DNA of 64,000 nt from Dioscorea cayenensis subsp. rotundata (GCF_009730915.1 NC_052479.1:992001-1056000); one strand, 5' to 3'; numbered from the stretch's first letter, positions 1 to 13,000 are shown. Numbers and translations: made by a program. The notes: generated by a model from the letters alone, not told the origin.

Positions 1-800
1 TCAAGGCTTGTGCATGCCCCTGTCTTTCTTAGTGGTTAGGCCACTCATTTTGGTAATAAAAAAAGCTGGTCTTCCACATTGGGAAGGTTGTATGTTTGAA
101 ACCTATTTTACTAACACAGGGTTGACAATTGATATCCTGGTTCTTGTTAGAATTTTTCACAAGCGGTGAGAGTTTGAATCACTAGATATGGATATATTTT
201 TTAGGAGTGTGAGCGGTAATTGTATATGAGTGATCCTAGCACTCACGTACGTATGTACGGATTTCTGTCTTTCTTAGCAGTTTAGTTGCTATTCTTTAAA
301 AAAAAAGTTAATTTGTTTAGTGTGACATATGAAGTTAATTTAATCATGATTAAATTCAATGTTCCAATTTTAAACTGAAAATAACACCTTAAAACGTTAT
401 TGTATTTCCTATTGAACTTTTACACAAGAAATATGACCCATTCAACGAATGTTCTGTTTTACTTTATAGTTTATTAGAGGTTGAATTACTCAGTTTGATT
501 AACAATAAATTAATCTCTCAATTAATTGACTAAAAATATGCGGTTAATTGAAACTGACATAAGGACAGTGCATGCAGGTGCCAAACTTTGGATTTTTTTC
601 CCCTTTTTTACATAGTTTTTTAACGGAATTAAAATTAGAAAGGTTCTAGAAGAATAATTTATATTAAATAAATAAATAAATAACATTATCCGTTCAAATT
701 CAACATTAAAATTAGTGATTGCTTTCCCAATTAATGGGGCATGTACTTACAACCATCTCACCGTTCATCTCCATCCGATTAAATCTCAGCCGTCCACCGA
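1..800. other. Intergenic, upstream of OGDH; possible degraded SINE piece
   Basis: No coding region is seen. Around 28-50 there is a box-A-like stretch (TTAGTGGTTAGGCC) and around 92-104 a box-B-like stretch (TATGTTTGAAACC), spaced as in a tRNA-derived promoter. A second box-B-like piece lies near 166-180. These could be remains of tRNA-derived SINEs, but I see no clear ends or target-site duplication. The rest is AT-rich with a short (AATA) run near 666-682. Confidence 0.3.
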
Positions 801-1007
801 CCTCCGTCTCCGAAAGCGCGAGAAGAATCTAAGAAAGAGCTCTTCCTCTCTCTCGCGCGCGCGTGCATTGATTTCCAGTTTTCATTCTCATTCTCTTCAC
901 GATCTGGTTCGATTTCATCCATTCTTTTTCGCGATGTTGTTCTTGCAATTGAATTCATAAATTCCAATTTTTTCCCAATTTTTGCAGGAATTTCAATCCA
1001 GCTACGA

Positions 1008-1043
1008 ATGAGCAGTGGATTCTCAGTCTCTGAGATATTTTAA
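1008..1043 (+). promoter_or_regulatory. Short upstream ORF in the OGDH leader
   Basis: An ATG at 1008 opens an 11-codon frame ending in TAA at 1041-1043, 42 bases before the OGDH start at 1086. A pyrimidine-rich stretch ending in TTTTTGCAG at about 978-986 could be a splice acceptor of a leader intron, which would leave this uORF in the second leader exon. A short uORF this close to the main start may lower initiation; its use is not shown by the sequence. Confidence 0.35.
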
Positions 1044-1085
1044 TCCGAGAATTTTGGTGTTTTTTTGGTGGAAAATTCGATCAGG

Positions 1086-3992
1086 ATGGTGTGGTTCAGA
1101 GCGATGGCCGCATCGGCGGTTGCTCGATCGGCGTTGAGGAGAACCCTAGCTCAACGGCCTCATCGGAGCACCGCCGTCCGGCCATTCCACTCGACGGTGC
1201 TTCGCCGGAATGCTGCTCCAGTTCCCCGCCCGGTCCCGCTCTCACGGCTCACCGACAGCTTCCTTGATGGCACGAGCAGCGTGTACCTCGAGGAACTCCA
1301 GCGAGCATGGGAGGCTGATCCTAATAGCGTCGATGAGTCCTGGGACAACTTCTTCCGCAACTTTGTCGGCCAGGCGGCCACCTCCCCCGGCATCTCCGGT
1401 CAGACCATTCAGGAAAGCATGCGTCTTCTTCTTCTCGTCCGTGCTTACCAGGTGAATGGCCATATGAAAGCTAAGCTAGATCCGTTAGGGTTAGAGCAGC
1501 GTGAGATCCCTGATGATCTTGATCTTGCCTCTTATGGCTTCACTGAGGCTGATCTCGATCGAGAGTTCTTTCTCGGAGTGTGGAGGATGTCTGGGTTCTT
1601 GTCGGAGAACCGTCCTGTTCAAACCCTAAGGGAGATTCTCACCAGGCTCGAGCAGGCCTATTGTGGGAGCATTGGATATGAGTATATGCACATCCCTGAT
1701 CGGGACAAGTGCAATTGGTTGAGAGACAAGATTGAGACAGTGAAGCCAAGGTCATATAGTTTGGATCGCCGTGAAGTTATCCTTGATAGGCTTATTTGGA
1801 GCACCCAGTTTGAGAATTTCCTTGCCACCAAGTGGACTGCAGCAAAAAGATTCGGTCTTGAAGGTGCTGAGACATTGATCCCTGGGAATGAAGGAGATGT
1901 TTGATCGAGCAGCTGATCTTGGTGTGGAGACCATTGTCATTGGAATGTCTCATCGAGGGAGGTTGAATGTTTTGGGCAATGTTGTTAGGAAGCCATTGAG
2001 GCAGATTTTCAGTGAGTTTAGTGGTGGTACCAAGCCTGTGGATGAGGTTGGATTGTATACTGGAACAGGGGATGTGAAGTACCATTTGGGCACTTCTTAT
2101 GATAGACCCACTAGAGGTGGGAATAGAATTCATTTGTCTCTTGTTGCAAATCCGAGCCATTTGGAAGCTGTTGATCCTGTTGTGGTTGGAAAGACCCGTG
2201 CGAAACAGTTTCTATTCTAATGACACTGAGAGGACAAGAAACGTTGGAGTGTTGATTCATGGAGATGGGAGCTTTGCAGGGCAGGGAGTTGTTTATGAGA
2301 CACTGCATCTTAGTGCCCTTCCCAATTATACTACTGGTGGAACGATTCATATGGTGGTCAACAATCAGGTTGCATTCTACAACTGATCCAAGGGCTGGGA
2401 GGTCTTCACAGTATTGTACTGATGTTGCCAAAGCCCTAAATGCTCCAATTTTCCATGTGAATGGTGATGATGTGGAGGCGGTGGTTCATGTCTGTGAGCT
2501 TGCTGCTGAGTGGCGCCAAACTTTCCATTCTGATGTCGTTGTTGACATTGTCTGTTATCGTCGATTTGGTCACAATGAGATTGATGAGCCCTCTTTCACT
2601 CAGCCTAAAATGTACCAGGTGAGTTCTCACTTCTCATGTTTATTCTAGCACTCCAATGAACAATTTTTTTTTTCTGTATGAATGTGGAGCATATGCATAC
2701 TTGTTTGCATAGTTAGATTCTACACTTCACATGTATATGTTGATATTTGGCATTCTATGCTGCACAAAAGCATAAGATTGGCCCGTTTTTATTCAGTCTT
2801 TTGTAATCCATCTCAATTTCAAAGCATTACAGACCCTTTGCTCAATAGAGAAGGGGCATGAACTATACACAGTGACGAAGCTTCCCTTCGTCTGGGATAA
2901 ATTCAGTACTGGGAAAGTATATATATATATATATATATATTAGAAATTATTGTTCTAGTTCCATAGTGGTTTTGAGTTTTATCTTAGTTATCATGGGATT
3001 GTTATCAGCATGATTATCCACCAGTCTGACTCCTCCTGTTTTGAATAGATAATTAGAAACCACCCAAAGAGCACTTGATATTTACCAAGAAAAACTCCTA
3101 GAGTCAGGACAGATTTCTAAAGAAGACATTGAGCGGATTAACAAAAAGGTTGATACTATCCTGAATGAAGAGTTCATTAACAGCAAAGATTATGTGCCCA
3201 GAAGAAGAGACTGGCTTTCAGCATATTGGGCTGGTTTCAAATCACCTGAACAGATATCTCGTATTAGAAATACTGGGTATACTGACTGACTTCTTTCTCC
3301 CATCTGAATTTTCTATTCTACTATTTCACTTTTATCCAGATGGCATTTTGATTAAACATTTGCCATATTTTCAGTGTCAAGCCAGAGATACTGAAGCGTG
3401 TTGGCCAAGCAATCACAACTATCCCTGAGAATTTCAAGCCTCACAGAGCGGTGAAGAAGATTTTTGAGCAGCGTGCTCAGATGATTGAGACTGGCGAAGG
3501 CATTGATTGGGCTGTTGGAGAAGCGCTTGCTTTTGCTACCCTTATAGTGGAAGGTAACCATGTAAGGTTGAGTGGCCAGGATGTTGAAAGGGGTACATTC
3601 AGTCATAGGCATGCTGTCATTCATGATCAGGAGACTGGACAACAGTACTGTCCTTTGGACCATCTCATCATGAATCAAGATGAAGAATTGTTTACTGTAA
3701 GCAACAGGTATGTGCATTTTAATTTTAATATTCCCATCTGCGTTGAGGTTGAATGATTTTTTCTAAATATTTTGCATATTTTTTCTTTCACAAAATATCT
3801 TCTGATCAAAATGTTTTAGGGTGGGGTTTTTGCCATTGTGTATATCCTGGTCTGTGTTTTTCTAAATGATAAAGGTTCTTATGAAGAGATAATCCTTGTG
3901 TAATGATTTTGTAAGTTTGTATAATAAGTAGAGGGAATGATTTTGCAAGTTTCTATAGTAATCAGTCTTGAAATTGTAGGCTAGCTATTTAT

Positions 3993-4023
<31 letters not shown>

Positions 4024-6293
4024 TTTATTTTCTCATTGATAGATTTATTTTTTTGTGTTTTATTCTTTCTTTTTTTATTTCATTGTTTTTGCTTTCAATA
4101 TATATGTTATATGTGTGTGTGTGTAATTGTTTGTCTTTGAGTTTTGTGATTTTATGTCTTGCTTCTATTATTTTTCACTTTTCTGATAAACACAACTCTG
4201 TTATGTTTATCATAGTCTGTATACATTGAGAAACATTGATTAGTTTACTATACCTTCATGTGTCACCCTGACTCCTGCTCTGCTCATTGTCCCTTCTTTT
4301 CTTGGCACAACCTCATATGCCTTCATTGGTGCAATCCTCTTTAATCCTCTGGCTGGATTTTCCTATATTTTCAATTGTTGTTTTTCCACAATTTAAACTA
4401 TAGTCATATATAAAGACAACTAAAGTGGTGGTTTTGTTTTTCTTCTCTTTTTCTTCTTGCAGCTCTCTTTCAGAGTTTGGTGTACTTGGATTTGAATTGG
4501 GTTACTCTATGGAGAATCCTAATTCATTGGTACTTTGGGAAGCTCAGTTTGGTGATTTTGCTAATGGTGCTCAAGTCATATTTGATCAATTCGTGAGTAG
4601 TGGAGAGTCAAAGTGGCTTCGCCAAACAGGGCTTGTTGTTTTACTTCCTCATGGCTATGATGGTCAAGGTCCGGAACATTCAAGTGCACGATTAGAGCGT
4701 TTCCTTCAGGTAACTTATGTCAACTGCTCGCCCTTTTGTTTCAACCACCTGCAGTATTGTCTGTTATACATTTTTCTAATCCAATTGTCAATGTTTGCTT
4801 TTTTAACTACTTTTGCTTTTCCGGATCCAAAGAAGCCAATCCAAATGTTTAAAAAAAAAACACTCAGCTAACTCCAATAGTGCTTCTGTGCCGAAAAAAG
4901 CTTATCCAAATGAGACCTCAGTCTTGCATATTTATTGTGATATATAGCTGACTCTAATCATTCTTGTCAATTTGCCTTTTTTTTTTATGTTACTCTTGCA
5001 GATGAGTGATGATAACCCTTTTGTCATCCCTGAGATGGATCCAACTTTGCGGAAGCAGATCCAAGAATGCAATTGGCAAGTAGTCAATGTCACGACTCCA
5101 GCAAATTACTTCCATGTCCTGCGGCGTCAGGTTAGTCGACATTGTGTGCATATTGGCTCCCAGTACTTCTGTGATTCTTGGATTTTGCTCAAATATGGTT
5201 TTCTATCCAGATACACAGGGAATTCCGGAAGCCTCTAATTGTTATGGCTCCCAAGAATCTGCTGCGGCACAAGGACTGCAAATCAAATCTTTCCGAATTT
5301 GATGATGTTGTAGGCCACCTAGGATTTGATAAGCAAGGAACACGTTTCAAACGCCTAATTAAAGATCAGAATGACCACAAAGATCTCGAGGAGGGTATTA
5401 ATCGTCTGATTTTGTGTTCCGGGAAGGTAAGCATTTTCTCTGTGTTCATATTCTCTCATTGGTTCAGTTTGATGGAAATAATAGTTCTTCCATCAGAATC
5501 CCTGTGGAAAATCTGTAACTGACTTCTGCCTTACAGGTTTATTATGAACTTGATGAAGCAAGGAAGAAAACCGAGCGCAAGGATGTTGCAATATGTAGAG
5601 TTGAACAACTTTGCCCATTCCCCTACGACCTTATCCAGCGAGAGTTGAAGCGATATCCAAGTACGAAAAATTAGGCCTACAACTTGTTTTAATTTCAATT
5701 AGCTGCACACACACACACACACACACACACACGTCTGCTGGTAGATTGGAATGCCCTGATGTAGGAATCTCTTGAGTGCCTTCTACACTAATAAACACAC
5801 ACATACACAAGTCTGCTGGTAGATTAGAGTACCCTGATGTAGGATTCTCTTGAGTGCCTTCTTCACTAATGATTTTGGAAATTATTGCTTGAAACTATCT
5901 ATTACACCCTTTATCATGCTAATTCAGGAAGAAACTGCAAATTATAGATCAAATTATTTAGATTTTTGAGATATTTATAGCTAATGCAAGCCTTGGTGAC
6001 CATTCTCCTTGGCCGATGAAATTTCATCTAACTTGAGTGTCATTTATTCCCATACTTCAGATTCCGAGATTGTTTGGTGCCAGGAAGAGCCTATGAACAT
6101 GGGCGGATACACTTATATAAGCCCCCGTCTATGCACAGCAATGAAGGCCCTTGGCAGAGGAACAATGGACGACATCAAATACGTTGGTCGGCCACCGTCA
6201 GCTGCCACCGCCACCGGTTTCTATTCTGTTCATGTTCAGGAGCAGACCGAGCTTGTCCAAAAGGCATTGCAACGAGAACCGATCCAGTTCTAA
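1086..6293 (+). CDS. OGDH: 2-oxoglutarate dehydrogenase E1 component, mitochondrial (frame broken four times)
   Basis: Thiamine-diphosphate E1 subunit of the mitochondrial 2-oxoglutarate dehydrogenase complex (TCA cycle). Eight exons fit GT-AG rules: 1086-2618, 3049-3276, 3375-3707, 4463-4709, 5002-5130, 5211-5426, 5537-5660, 6061-6293. The start at 1086 gives an Arg/Ala/Ser-rich transit peptide ([19 protein letters not shown]). The TPP motif runs from GDGSFAGQG to VVNNQ, and the conserved [18 protein letters not shown] and [14 protein letters not shown] blocks are present. The frame breaks near 1884-1886, 2202-2210, 2376-2381 and 3080-3086. The first three each fit one extra base (doubled A, doubled T, inserted T). 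The fourth fits one extra base or two missing. Removing one base at each leaves about 1012 residues, close to the roughly 1020 of plant OGDH. Family identity is very sure; whether this copy is functional is not. Introns carry TA and CA microsatellites. Confidence 0.93.
5733..5870 (+). repeat. Tandem duplication and CA microsatellite in OGDH intron 7
   Basis: A (CA)n run at about 5705-5732 is followed by a 60-base segment starting GTCTGCTGGTAGATT at 5733. It recurs with a few changes at 5811 after a second CA-rich run. The repeat period is 78 bases. The segment lies wholly within the intron between exons 7 and 8. Confidence 0.8.
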
Positions 6294-6966
6294 TTCGACA
6301 CTTGATTGTATGTATGTATGCATCATTGCTTTATAAATAAGTTTAGGACAAGAACATATATTGCCACCTTCTTCATTCTCATGCATGGTTGAGGTAGTTC
6401 AACCCTTAGAAATGTTATTTCCAAAATTTTAAGTGTGTTGTTACCACTTATGATGCAGCAGCAAATAATACCTGTGCATGCATGCGATGTGAACTTGTTT
6501 GATTTTTTTTTTTTCTTTGTTTGAGACAATATTTTTGTAACTATATGATGCAATTCAGTTCAACGAGGGTGGCATGCAACTTGGTTCATTCGGTAGAAGA
6601 TAATTATATATATATATATTGCAAAATATCATCTATAGACGAAATATATGGATATTCAATTATCAGCCGTTGGATTCGATATTGATGAACGGTAGAGTTG
6701 TATATCAAACTGCTTGAAACAATAATTATTGTATTTATTACTGTATTTAATTTCTGTTTATTAATATTAGTTGTTGGATCGAGATCTAATGACTGATAAT
6801 AGACGTTTATAAATGAATGGCTATATATATATAAAGTGTTTAATTTGGGAGGATTAGAAATAGAATCTCAACTTTTTTATAATTAAAATAAAAACATAGA
6901 TATTTATATATGAGTGTGGCAATTGTGTTTTGATGTATGTTCTTAATTTTTTTATATATGAGATGT

Positions 6967-7053
6967 TTATCGTTTATTTATAAAATAAAATAAAATAAAA
7001 ATATTCTCTCTTATCGTTTATTTATAAAATAAAATAAAATAAAAATATTCTCT
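6967..7053 (+). repeat. 44-bp direct tandem duplication
   Basis: The unit beginning TTATCGTTTATTTATAAAAT at 6967 is repeated almost exactly from 7011, a period of 44 bases. Confidence 0.85.
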
Positions 7054-7211
7054 TGTGAATGTAATGTGCATAAATATAACTATCGGCTTAGAATTTTTTT
7101 TTTTCATATTTATAGATTAGACCTAAAGCTGCCATCTGAACTTATAAATAAAATTTGTGCATGTATCTCATGTTGTTATTTTATCTTCTGAAAGTTGTCA
7201 ATATATATATA

Positions 7212-7529
7212 CTCCTTCCGTTCTTTTTTAGTTGTCACATTTTAGAGTTCTTCCATGTTCATGTTTACTTGTCACATTAGAAATTTTGTGCAGTATTAAA
7301 TAATTTTTTAAAATTTATCTTTTAATTTAATGTACTTGTATAATTTTCAATATATCAAAATCAACTAAGTATTAAATTATATTCTCCATTAGTTGGATTT
7401 TAAATAGGGATGATTTTGAAATGTAATAGATTTTTTTTATAAAATATAGGTAATCAATTAATTTTAACAACTTTTTTTTAATCGGTGTGAATTAGTTAAA
7501 TGTGATAACTAAAAAGGAAACGGATGGAG
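7212..7529. mobile_element. Stowaway-like MITE (Tc1/mariner class)
   Basis: The left end reads CTCCTTCCGTTCTTTTTTAG and the right end is its inverted complement (CTAAAAAGGAAACGGATGGAG read on +), both flanked by TA. That is the Stowaway hallmark: CTCCCTCCGT-type inverted repeats with a TA target-site duplication. The interior of about 318 bp is AT-rich and non-coding, so the element is non-autonomous. Confidence 0.85.
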
Positions 7530-8337
7530 TATATATTTGTTTCACGATCACTGAGTATGAAGCCAATGTTTATTGTGAGGGTTTTATGGAATGGGAACAA
7601 AATACTATTCATAGGTTGCTATTGATGAATATATATTAACATTAACAGATAACAATATATGTGGCGTATTATTACAACATAATAATTTATAACAGGTTAA
7701 CATATTAATTATGTGGTGTAAAAAGATGTCAAAATATTGGACGAGCACAAAATCAAAAAATTAATATTCATACTTTTTTTTATTTTTTTTTTTTTTCTTC
7801 ATATCATATTTAGGCTTTTTGAATGACAAGTATCATAAAGAAGAACTATCACACAGAGGCTGTTATTAACAATTTTTACTTTTATACTATTAATGTATGT
7901 TAATATATAAAAAATTAATAGTATGTATTATACTATATTATATATTAAAAAAAAAAAAATCTATTTATTGATTATTGTTCAAAATAATATTAAAAAATAA
8001 TATAAATATCGTTTTTTACTAAAGCAACAAGCGATACATACACCAGAAACGTGTGTATGAACCAAGAATTGACCATCCATCGTGTGCATCCTTAATCAGG
8101 GACTAGAAGTTTGGGTTACTTGCTCATACTCACAATCGTCAATAGATGACAACTAATGATTCCAATAAATTTTAAATTTGAGATCTTTGAACCACTCACC
8201 CTTGTTTTTCACATAAACCAAGTACCGCTACGTTATAAGCCCCTTGTTATAAAAATATTTTTATTAATAAGTATATTATATATATATATATATCATATTA
8301 TATTATATATTAAAATAAAAAAACAACAAATCTATTA

Positions 8338-8610
8338 CTCCCTCCGTTCTTTTTTATCTGTTATAAATATCTGAATCTCACATATCAATAAATTTAGTTA
8401 TTTCACAAATTTTTATAAAAAGTTTGTTCTCTTTTCAAAATTACTCATAATTTATACCTTCACATTCCTCTCTCATATTTAATTTCAAAAAAAAAATTGA
8501 ATAAAGTGTTTAGGATAATTTTAGAAAAAAAATAATAAATGCTTTTGGATATTAGAAAATAACAAATAAAAAAAATATGAGTTTAAGACAGATAAAAAGT
8601 AACGGAGGAG
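8338..8610. mobile_element. Stowaway-like MITE, second copy (different subfamily)
   Basis: The ends CTCCCTCCGTTCTTTTTTAT and ATAAAAAGTAACGGAGGAG form an inverted repeat of about 23 bases flanked by TA on both sides. It is 273 bp long, AT-rich and has no ORF. The subterminal sequence (ATCTGTTATAAAT) differs from that of the copy at 7212, so the two inserted independently rather than by local duplication. Confidence 0.88.
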
Positions 8611-9039
8611 TATTAATTTTATTGGTAAAAGTTAATAAAAACAAAATTATAATATAATATATATTATACCATATATTCGTATGTATTGAGAGGGAAAGTG
8701 GTATGGACCACACTGAATGCGCAAAAAAAACAAACAAACAAACAAAGCCAATAAAACCACTCAAAATGAGTTCAGGGAGAGCTTTCAAGGAATAAACTTT
8801 ATACTATAGTATGTATATATGTATGTATATATTATATTTGATTGAGTAGAATATTTAGCTTGTGAAACAGCTTTTTAATCCCAAAACCCATCAGATAAAT
8901 ATTAATATGTTGCTGTTGTCGGAGCACATGCAATAATAGACTTATTAATGGAGTATAGAAGATTTATTCCACTTTCCCCATTAGGACCCAACTCACCCAT
9001 AATATCATATAATATATATATACACACACACCACACATG

Positions 9040-9040
<1 letters not shown>

Positions 9041-9092
<52 letters not shown>
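9041..9092. repeat. (AAT)n microsatellite
   Basis: An uninterrupted run of ATA/AAT triplets of about 50 bases, about 1 kb downstream of the C2H2 gene's promoter end of the spacer. It is followed further on (9300-9375) by two TA-dinucleotide runs. Confidence 0.9.
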
Positions 9093-9095
<3 letters not shown>

Positions 9096-9338
9096 TCAAA
9101 GTCAGCATAACCTAGCTTGAGTATCCCCTCCTTCAAGAAACCAAGAAGCAAGAAACAAGACCAACTACTCACTCCTTTCTGCCATTCAAACACAAACCAT
9201 CTCCCACTAATAACAAGTCAAAAAACATCCCATCTTATATTTCCATCAAAAACCTCATCCCTTTACAAAACCAAAAACAAAATAACAAATAACATCTACA
9301 TATATATATATATATATATTATCCCTCACAATCTTCAC

Positions 9339-9378
<40 letters not shown>

Positions 9379-9418
9379 TAACAATAAAATACATATATTA
9401 AAAAAAAAAAATGAATGA

Positions 9419-10006
9419 TTAATGTAAACAATCAACCAAATTACTACTCCCAATCTTCAACCATTTCTGATCATGTTCTCCACCATCCACTGGTGGTAAG
9501 TTCAAGTCAAAATCCATGCACATAACTCTCCTCCCACCATGACTCTTCTTCTCCATCACCAACTTATGAACATCATGCTCATCATCATGACCATTCACTC
9601 CTTCAGTACTTAACCCTCTATGTCTTCTCATATGTCCTCCCAAAGCTTGTCCAATTGCAAACTCAAGCCCACATACTGAGCACTCATGCACCTTCGGCTT
9701 CACCGCCATCTCACCACCGTTACCGCTGCCCCCATCGGCCACCGCCTTCGGCTTTTTATGACTTGCCCGGTGACCTCCCAGTGCTTGGAATGATGTGAAC
9801 CGGCGATTGCATGTCTTGCACTCAAATAGTTTACCGGTTGTACTACTAGTACTCATGCTCTTGTAATTACTTTTTTGTTGTTGTTGTTGTTGTTGATGGT
9901 GGTGTTGTTGATGATGAGCACTATGAGATAAGAACATTAACATGTTAGCCATGTTAATGCTCTCCATCTCAACTTCTTCTCCTCCAACTCTGAATCTTTT
10001 GGTCAT
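9419..10006 (-). CDS. Two-finger C2H2 zinc finger protein, ZAT-like repressor
   Basis: A 195-residue intronless protein of the plant C1-2i zinc-finger group, nuclear transcription factors often linked to stress responses. Finger 1 is at residues 63-83 and finger 2 at 109-129; both carry the plant-specific QALGGH helix. An EAR repression motif (FDLNLPP) lies at 166-172, and an L-box-like Leu/Met patch at about 11-27. A His/Gln run fills residues 31-44, from a (CAA/CAC)n tract. I chose the ATG at 10006 because an in-frame upstream ATG (10087) adds residues unlike the family, and a TATA-like element lies between the two. Domain order and length fit ZAT11/ZAT12-type proteins; I cannot assign the exact orthologue. 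Confidence 0.92.
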   Translation of the reverse strand: MTKRFRVGGEEVEMESINMANMLMFLSHSAHHQQHHHQQQQQQQKSNYKSMSTSSTTGKLFECKTCNRRFTSFQALGGHRASHKKPKAVADGGSGNGGEMAVKPKVHECSVCGLEFAIGQALGGHMRRHRGLSTEGVNGHDDEHDVHKLVMEKKSHGGRRVMCMDFDLNLPPVDGGEHDQKWLKIGSSNLVDCLH

Positions 10007-10087
10007 CTTTGGTTGTTTGTGTTGTTTGTTTTTTTCAAAGCTTGTGAATGAATGAGGAATGAAAGGAGTGGTGCATTTGGAGTGCAA

Positions 10088-10096
10088 TTTATAAAG
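10088..10096 (-). promoter_or_regulatory. TATA box of the C2H2 gene
   Basis: On the minus strand TTTATAAAT lies about 85 bases upstream of the chosen ATG, which allows a short leader. It is followed by no other ATG in the coding frame before 10006. Confidence 0.5.
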
Positions 10097-13000
10097 AGAG
10101 TTTTCAAAGTAATGGAGGGAGTCAAATTAGGACTTGTGCCTTGTCACCTAATTAATTACCAAATTAAGTTGTTGTTACTTTATATATATTTCTATATTTT
10201 ATGATTGTTTTTTTATATAAGTGGTATTGTTACTACATACATTTAAGTAAATATCTCTCTTGCAAAATCTAACATTTTAGTATATTACCATAATTATTAT
10301 TATTCTGTATTTTTGTATGGGAAAAAGCCTTATATACAAACATGCATATATATATATATATATATCATTAACATAACTATCAGTATGTTTTTTATTTATA
10401 TATTTTTTTTAACCATTTTATTAATCTCAAAAAAAGAAAATTCATGATATAATATTTTATAAATTTTTTTTCCATTAAAACATGTTGACGTAGAGGCTTA
10501 AGTATGTGGTGACGAAGTCATACAGATTGGAGTTCTAGAACTTGAAATTTCTTTTATCAATTAATTAATTAATTAATTAACTAATTTATCTTTTTGTTGA
10601 AAAGGCTTTGTCAATTAGGTTTGGGGGAAAAGCTAGTCAACAAAAGATCTCTCTCTCTCTCTCCCTCCCAATCTTAAGTTGTTGTTTCTTAAACCACTAG
10701 TACTACTAATCTTATAAAGATAAATATATATATATATATATACCATGAAAATGGCTTTAATTAGGTAAAAACAATAACAATGAGAAAGAAGAAACAATGA
10801 ATCTAGAAAAAGAAAGCATGTAACACGGTTTAGTCAATCTTATCCTCGTGTGTTTGTTCTTTATACTCTTTTCTATCCACACTTTATGCTTTGGTTGTGA
10901 ATTCACACACTTATTTCATGTTTAATTTGTTATCCCACTTAGTTTGATGTAGACTTTTATTTGTTTGTTTCTAAATCACCAACCTAACCTTTTGATTATC
11001 TTTATTAAAAAAAAAAATTATTATCTTGTTTTTTATAATATATATATAGAAGAGAAACATATATAACATGATAATCACAAGTTGTGAAACAAATATGAAT
11101 GTGAAAAAACAACTAAAGAGATTGTGACTGTGTGTATATACATATATAAACTAGAATACCAAGTATATATTATAAATGTTCTTATTTTATTTATTTAATT
11201 TTAATTTATGTTTCCAATCATAAGTATTTTTAGATGTTTAAAATAAATAATTGAGTTATTTTTTTGGATGAAAATACCTTACTCGGTTTGTATTATATAA
11301 AATGTTTTATAATAAGTTTAAGTAAAAAATCACTTAGAATGGAAAAACATTTATGTAAAAAAAATTACAAAAAACTTAAAAGATATATTTTTTTTCATAA
11401 AATCAATTAAAAGGGGATTCCATATTTTAATAACTCCTACCAACATCACAAATTAGTTTTATAATTTTAATTATCTTAATGTGTGTGTATATATGCTATT
11501 CGATGGTTACTGTATTATATATCTACAAAAAAAAATCTAAATGAATAAAAGAAATAAATAATATGAATTTTAATACCATAAAATATTTTTAAATATTATA
11601 TATTTTTATTTATTAATTGAAAGAACATGCACCCTTAATTTTAAACATTAAAAACTATACATATATATATACCAATATAAATTACTATTAAACAATACCA
11701 ATGTGATTTAATACTTATCCAAAGTCAAAAGAAGGAAAGGACTCAAAAGATTCAAACTTTTTTTTATTTTTTTCTAGAAATGTATTTTTTTGGAACCAAA
11801 GAAAGGATGAAAAGAGTAGACGTATCATAGTAATACATGAACACTTTGTTGAGTGTATTTGAAGTTCTATTCAATCTTATCATCATGCATGTATGTATAT
11901 AATTAATTAATATATAAATTAAAGATGCTTATGCAATCACATTCATATATAAATCTTTTAATCATAAACATGCATCCAATTCCATGAAAACCATGAATTC
12001 AATAATATTATGCATTTCATCTTATCCACGCAAGTAACTAATCTCTTCAAACCACTACTCTTCACGTTGTGTTTTATTTAATAATATATCTCAATTAAAT
12101 CATCTTTTGCTTTTACATTGACAAACTGATTGATTAGTTTAAACCAAAATTTTTGAAAAGAAATTAGAATATAAAAAAAATTATATATAAATTGACTTTA
12201 TGGAATATGTATATGTGTATATTATTGTACTTGAAAATAATTATATAAATTTGAATTATGTCTAAAATTTTTAATTTAATTTATTGTTAAAACCATCAAA
12301 TGGTCAAAGTATAATTCCAAGTTTTGACCTAAAATTGCTATTTTTAGTTAGTACTTATAATATAAATTGTATTTAAAAAAATAAATAAATAATTCACCAT
12401 TCATCTTGTGCAACTAAGAGTTTTCAATGATTGAAACATACATAAATTATAAGGTAGATAACATTAATAACAAAAATTTCTATTTATAATTAAAATGGTC
12501 AAATGTGTAATTAAAACTTACACCTTCTCAAAGCTTCAAGAGAATGAATTATTCTTTCTTTCTTACTTACTTAAAACATAAGAACAAAACAATGATCAAC
12601 ATTTTCATATAGGAAATTTCTTGTTAATTTCTAACATATATAAATAATAAATATAATAATAAATAATATATAGATATTGAATATGTGGGTAAACAAGCAA
12701 GGATCCACGTGGCATCTAGATAAATTCAACAAAGGAAAACATTTGATTCTAGTTTCCAACTAATTTTAATTAATTGGTTCAATTAAAAAGATTTTGGTGA
12801 GTTGAATTGAATTAGCATTTTGTGTGGTTTCAAAGAGGACTGTTTTTTTGAAATTTAGGAAAGAGTCATTTAAGATGGTTAGCATTAATTAGACTAGATA
12901 GTTAACATTAATGGACCATAAGTCAAACAAGTAGGTAAACTAAGTTGGATGCTTCCAAGTCAAAAGCAGTGACTTGATTTTCCATAATATTTCATCATCT

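Larger units (their letters stand above)
6294..9418. other. Intergenic spacer between OGDH and the C2H2 gene
   Basis: No gene is seen. The spacer holds the 3' tail of OGDH, a 44-base tandem duplication, two Stowaway-like MITEs, TA microsatellites and an (AAT)n run at about 9041-9092. Near 8200-8250, read on the minus strand, GGTTCAAAGATC resembles a Pol III box B, so a SINE remnant is possible but unproven. Open frames here, such as poly-Ile from (AAT)n, are repeat translations. Confidence 0.7.

Noticed and set aside
8902-9193. Minus-strand frames with long Ile or Tyr runs
   Set aside because: They are translations of the (AAT)n microsatellite.
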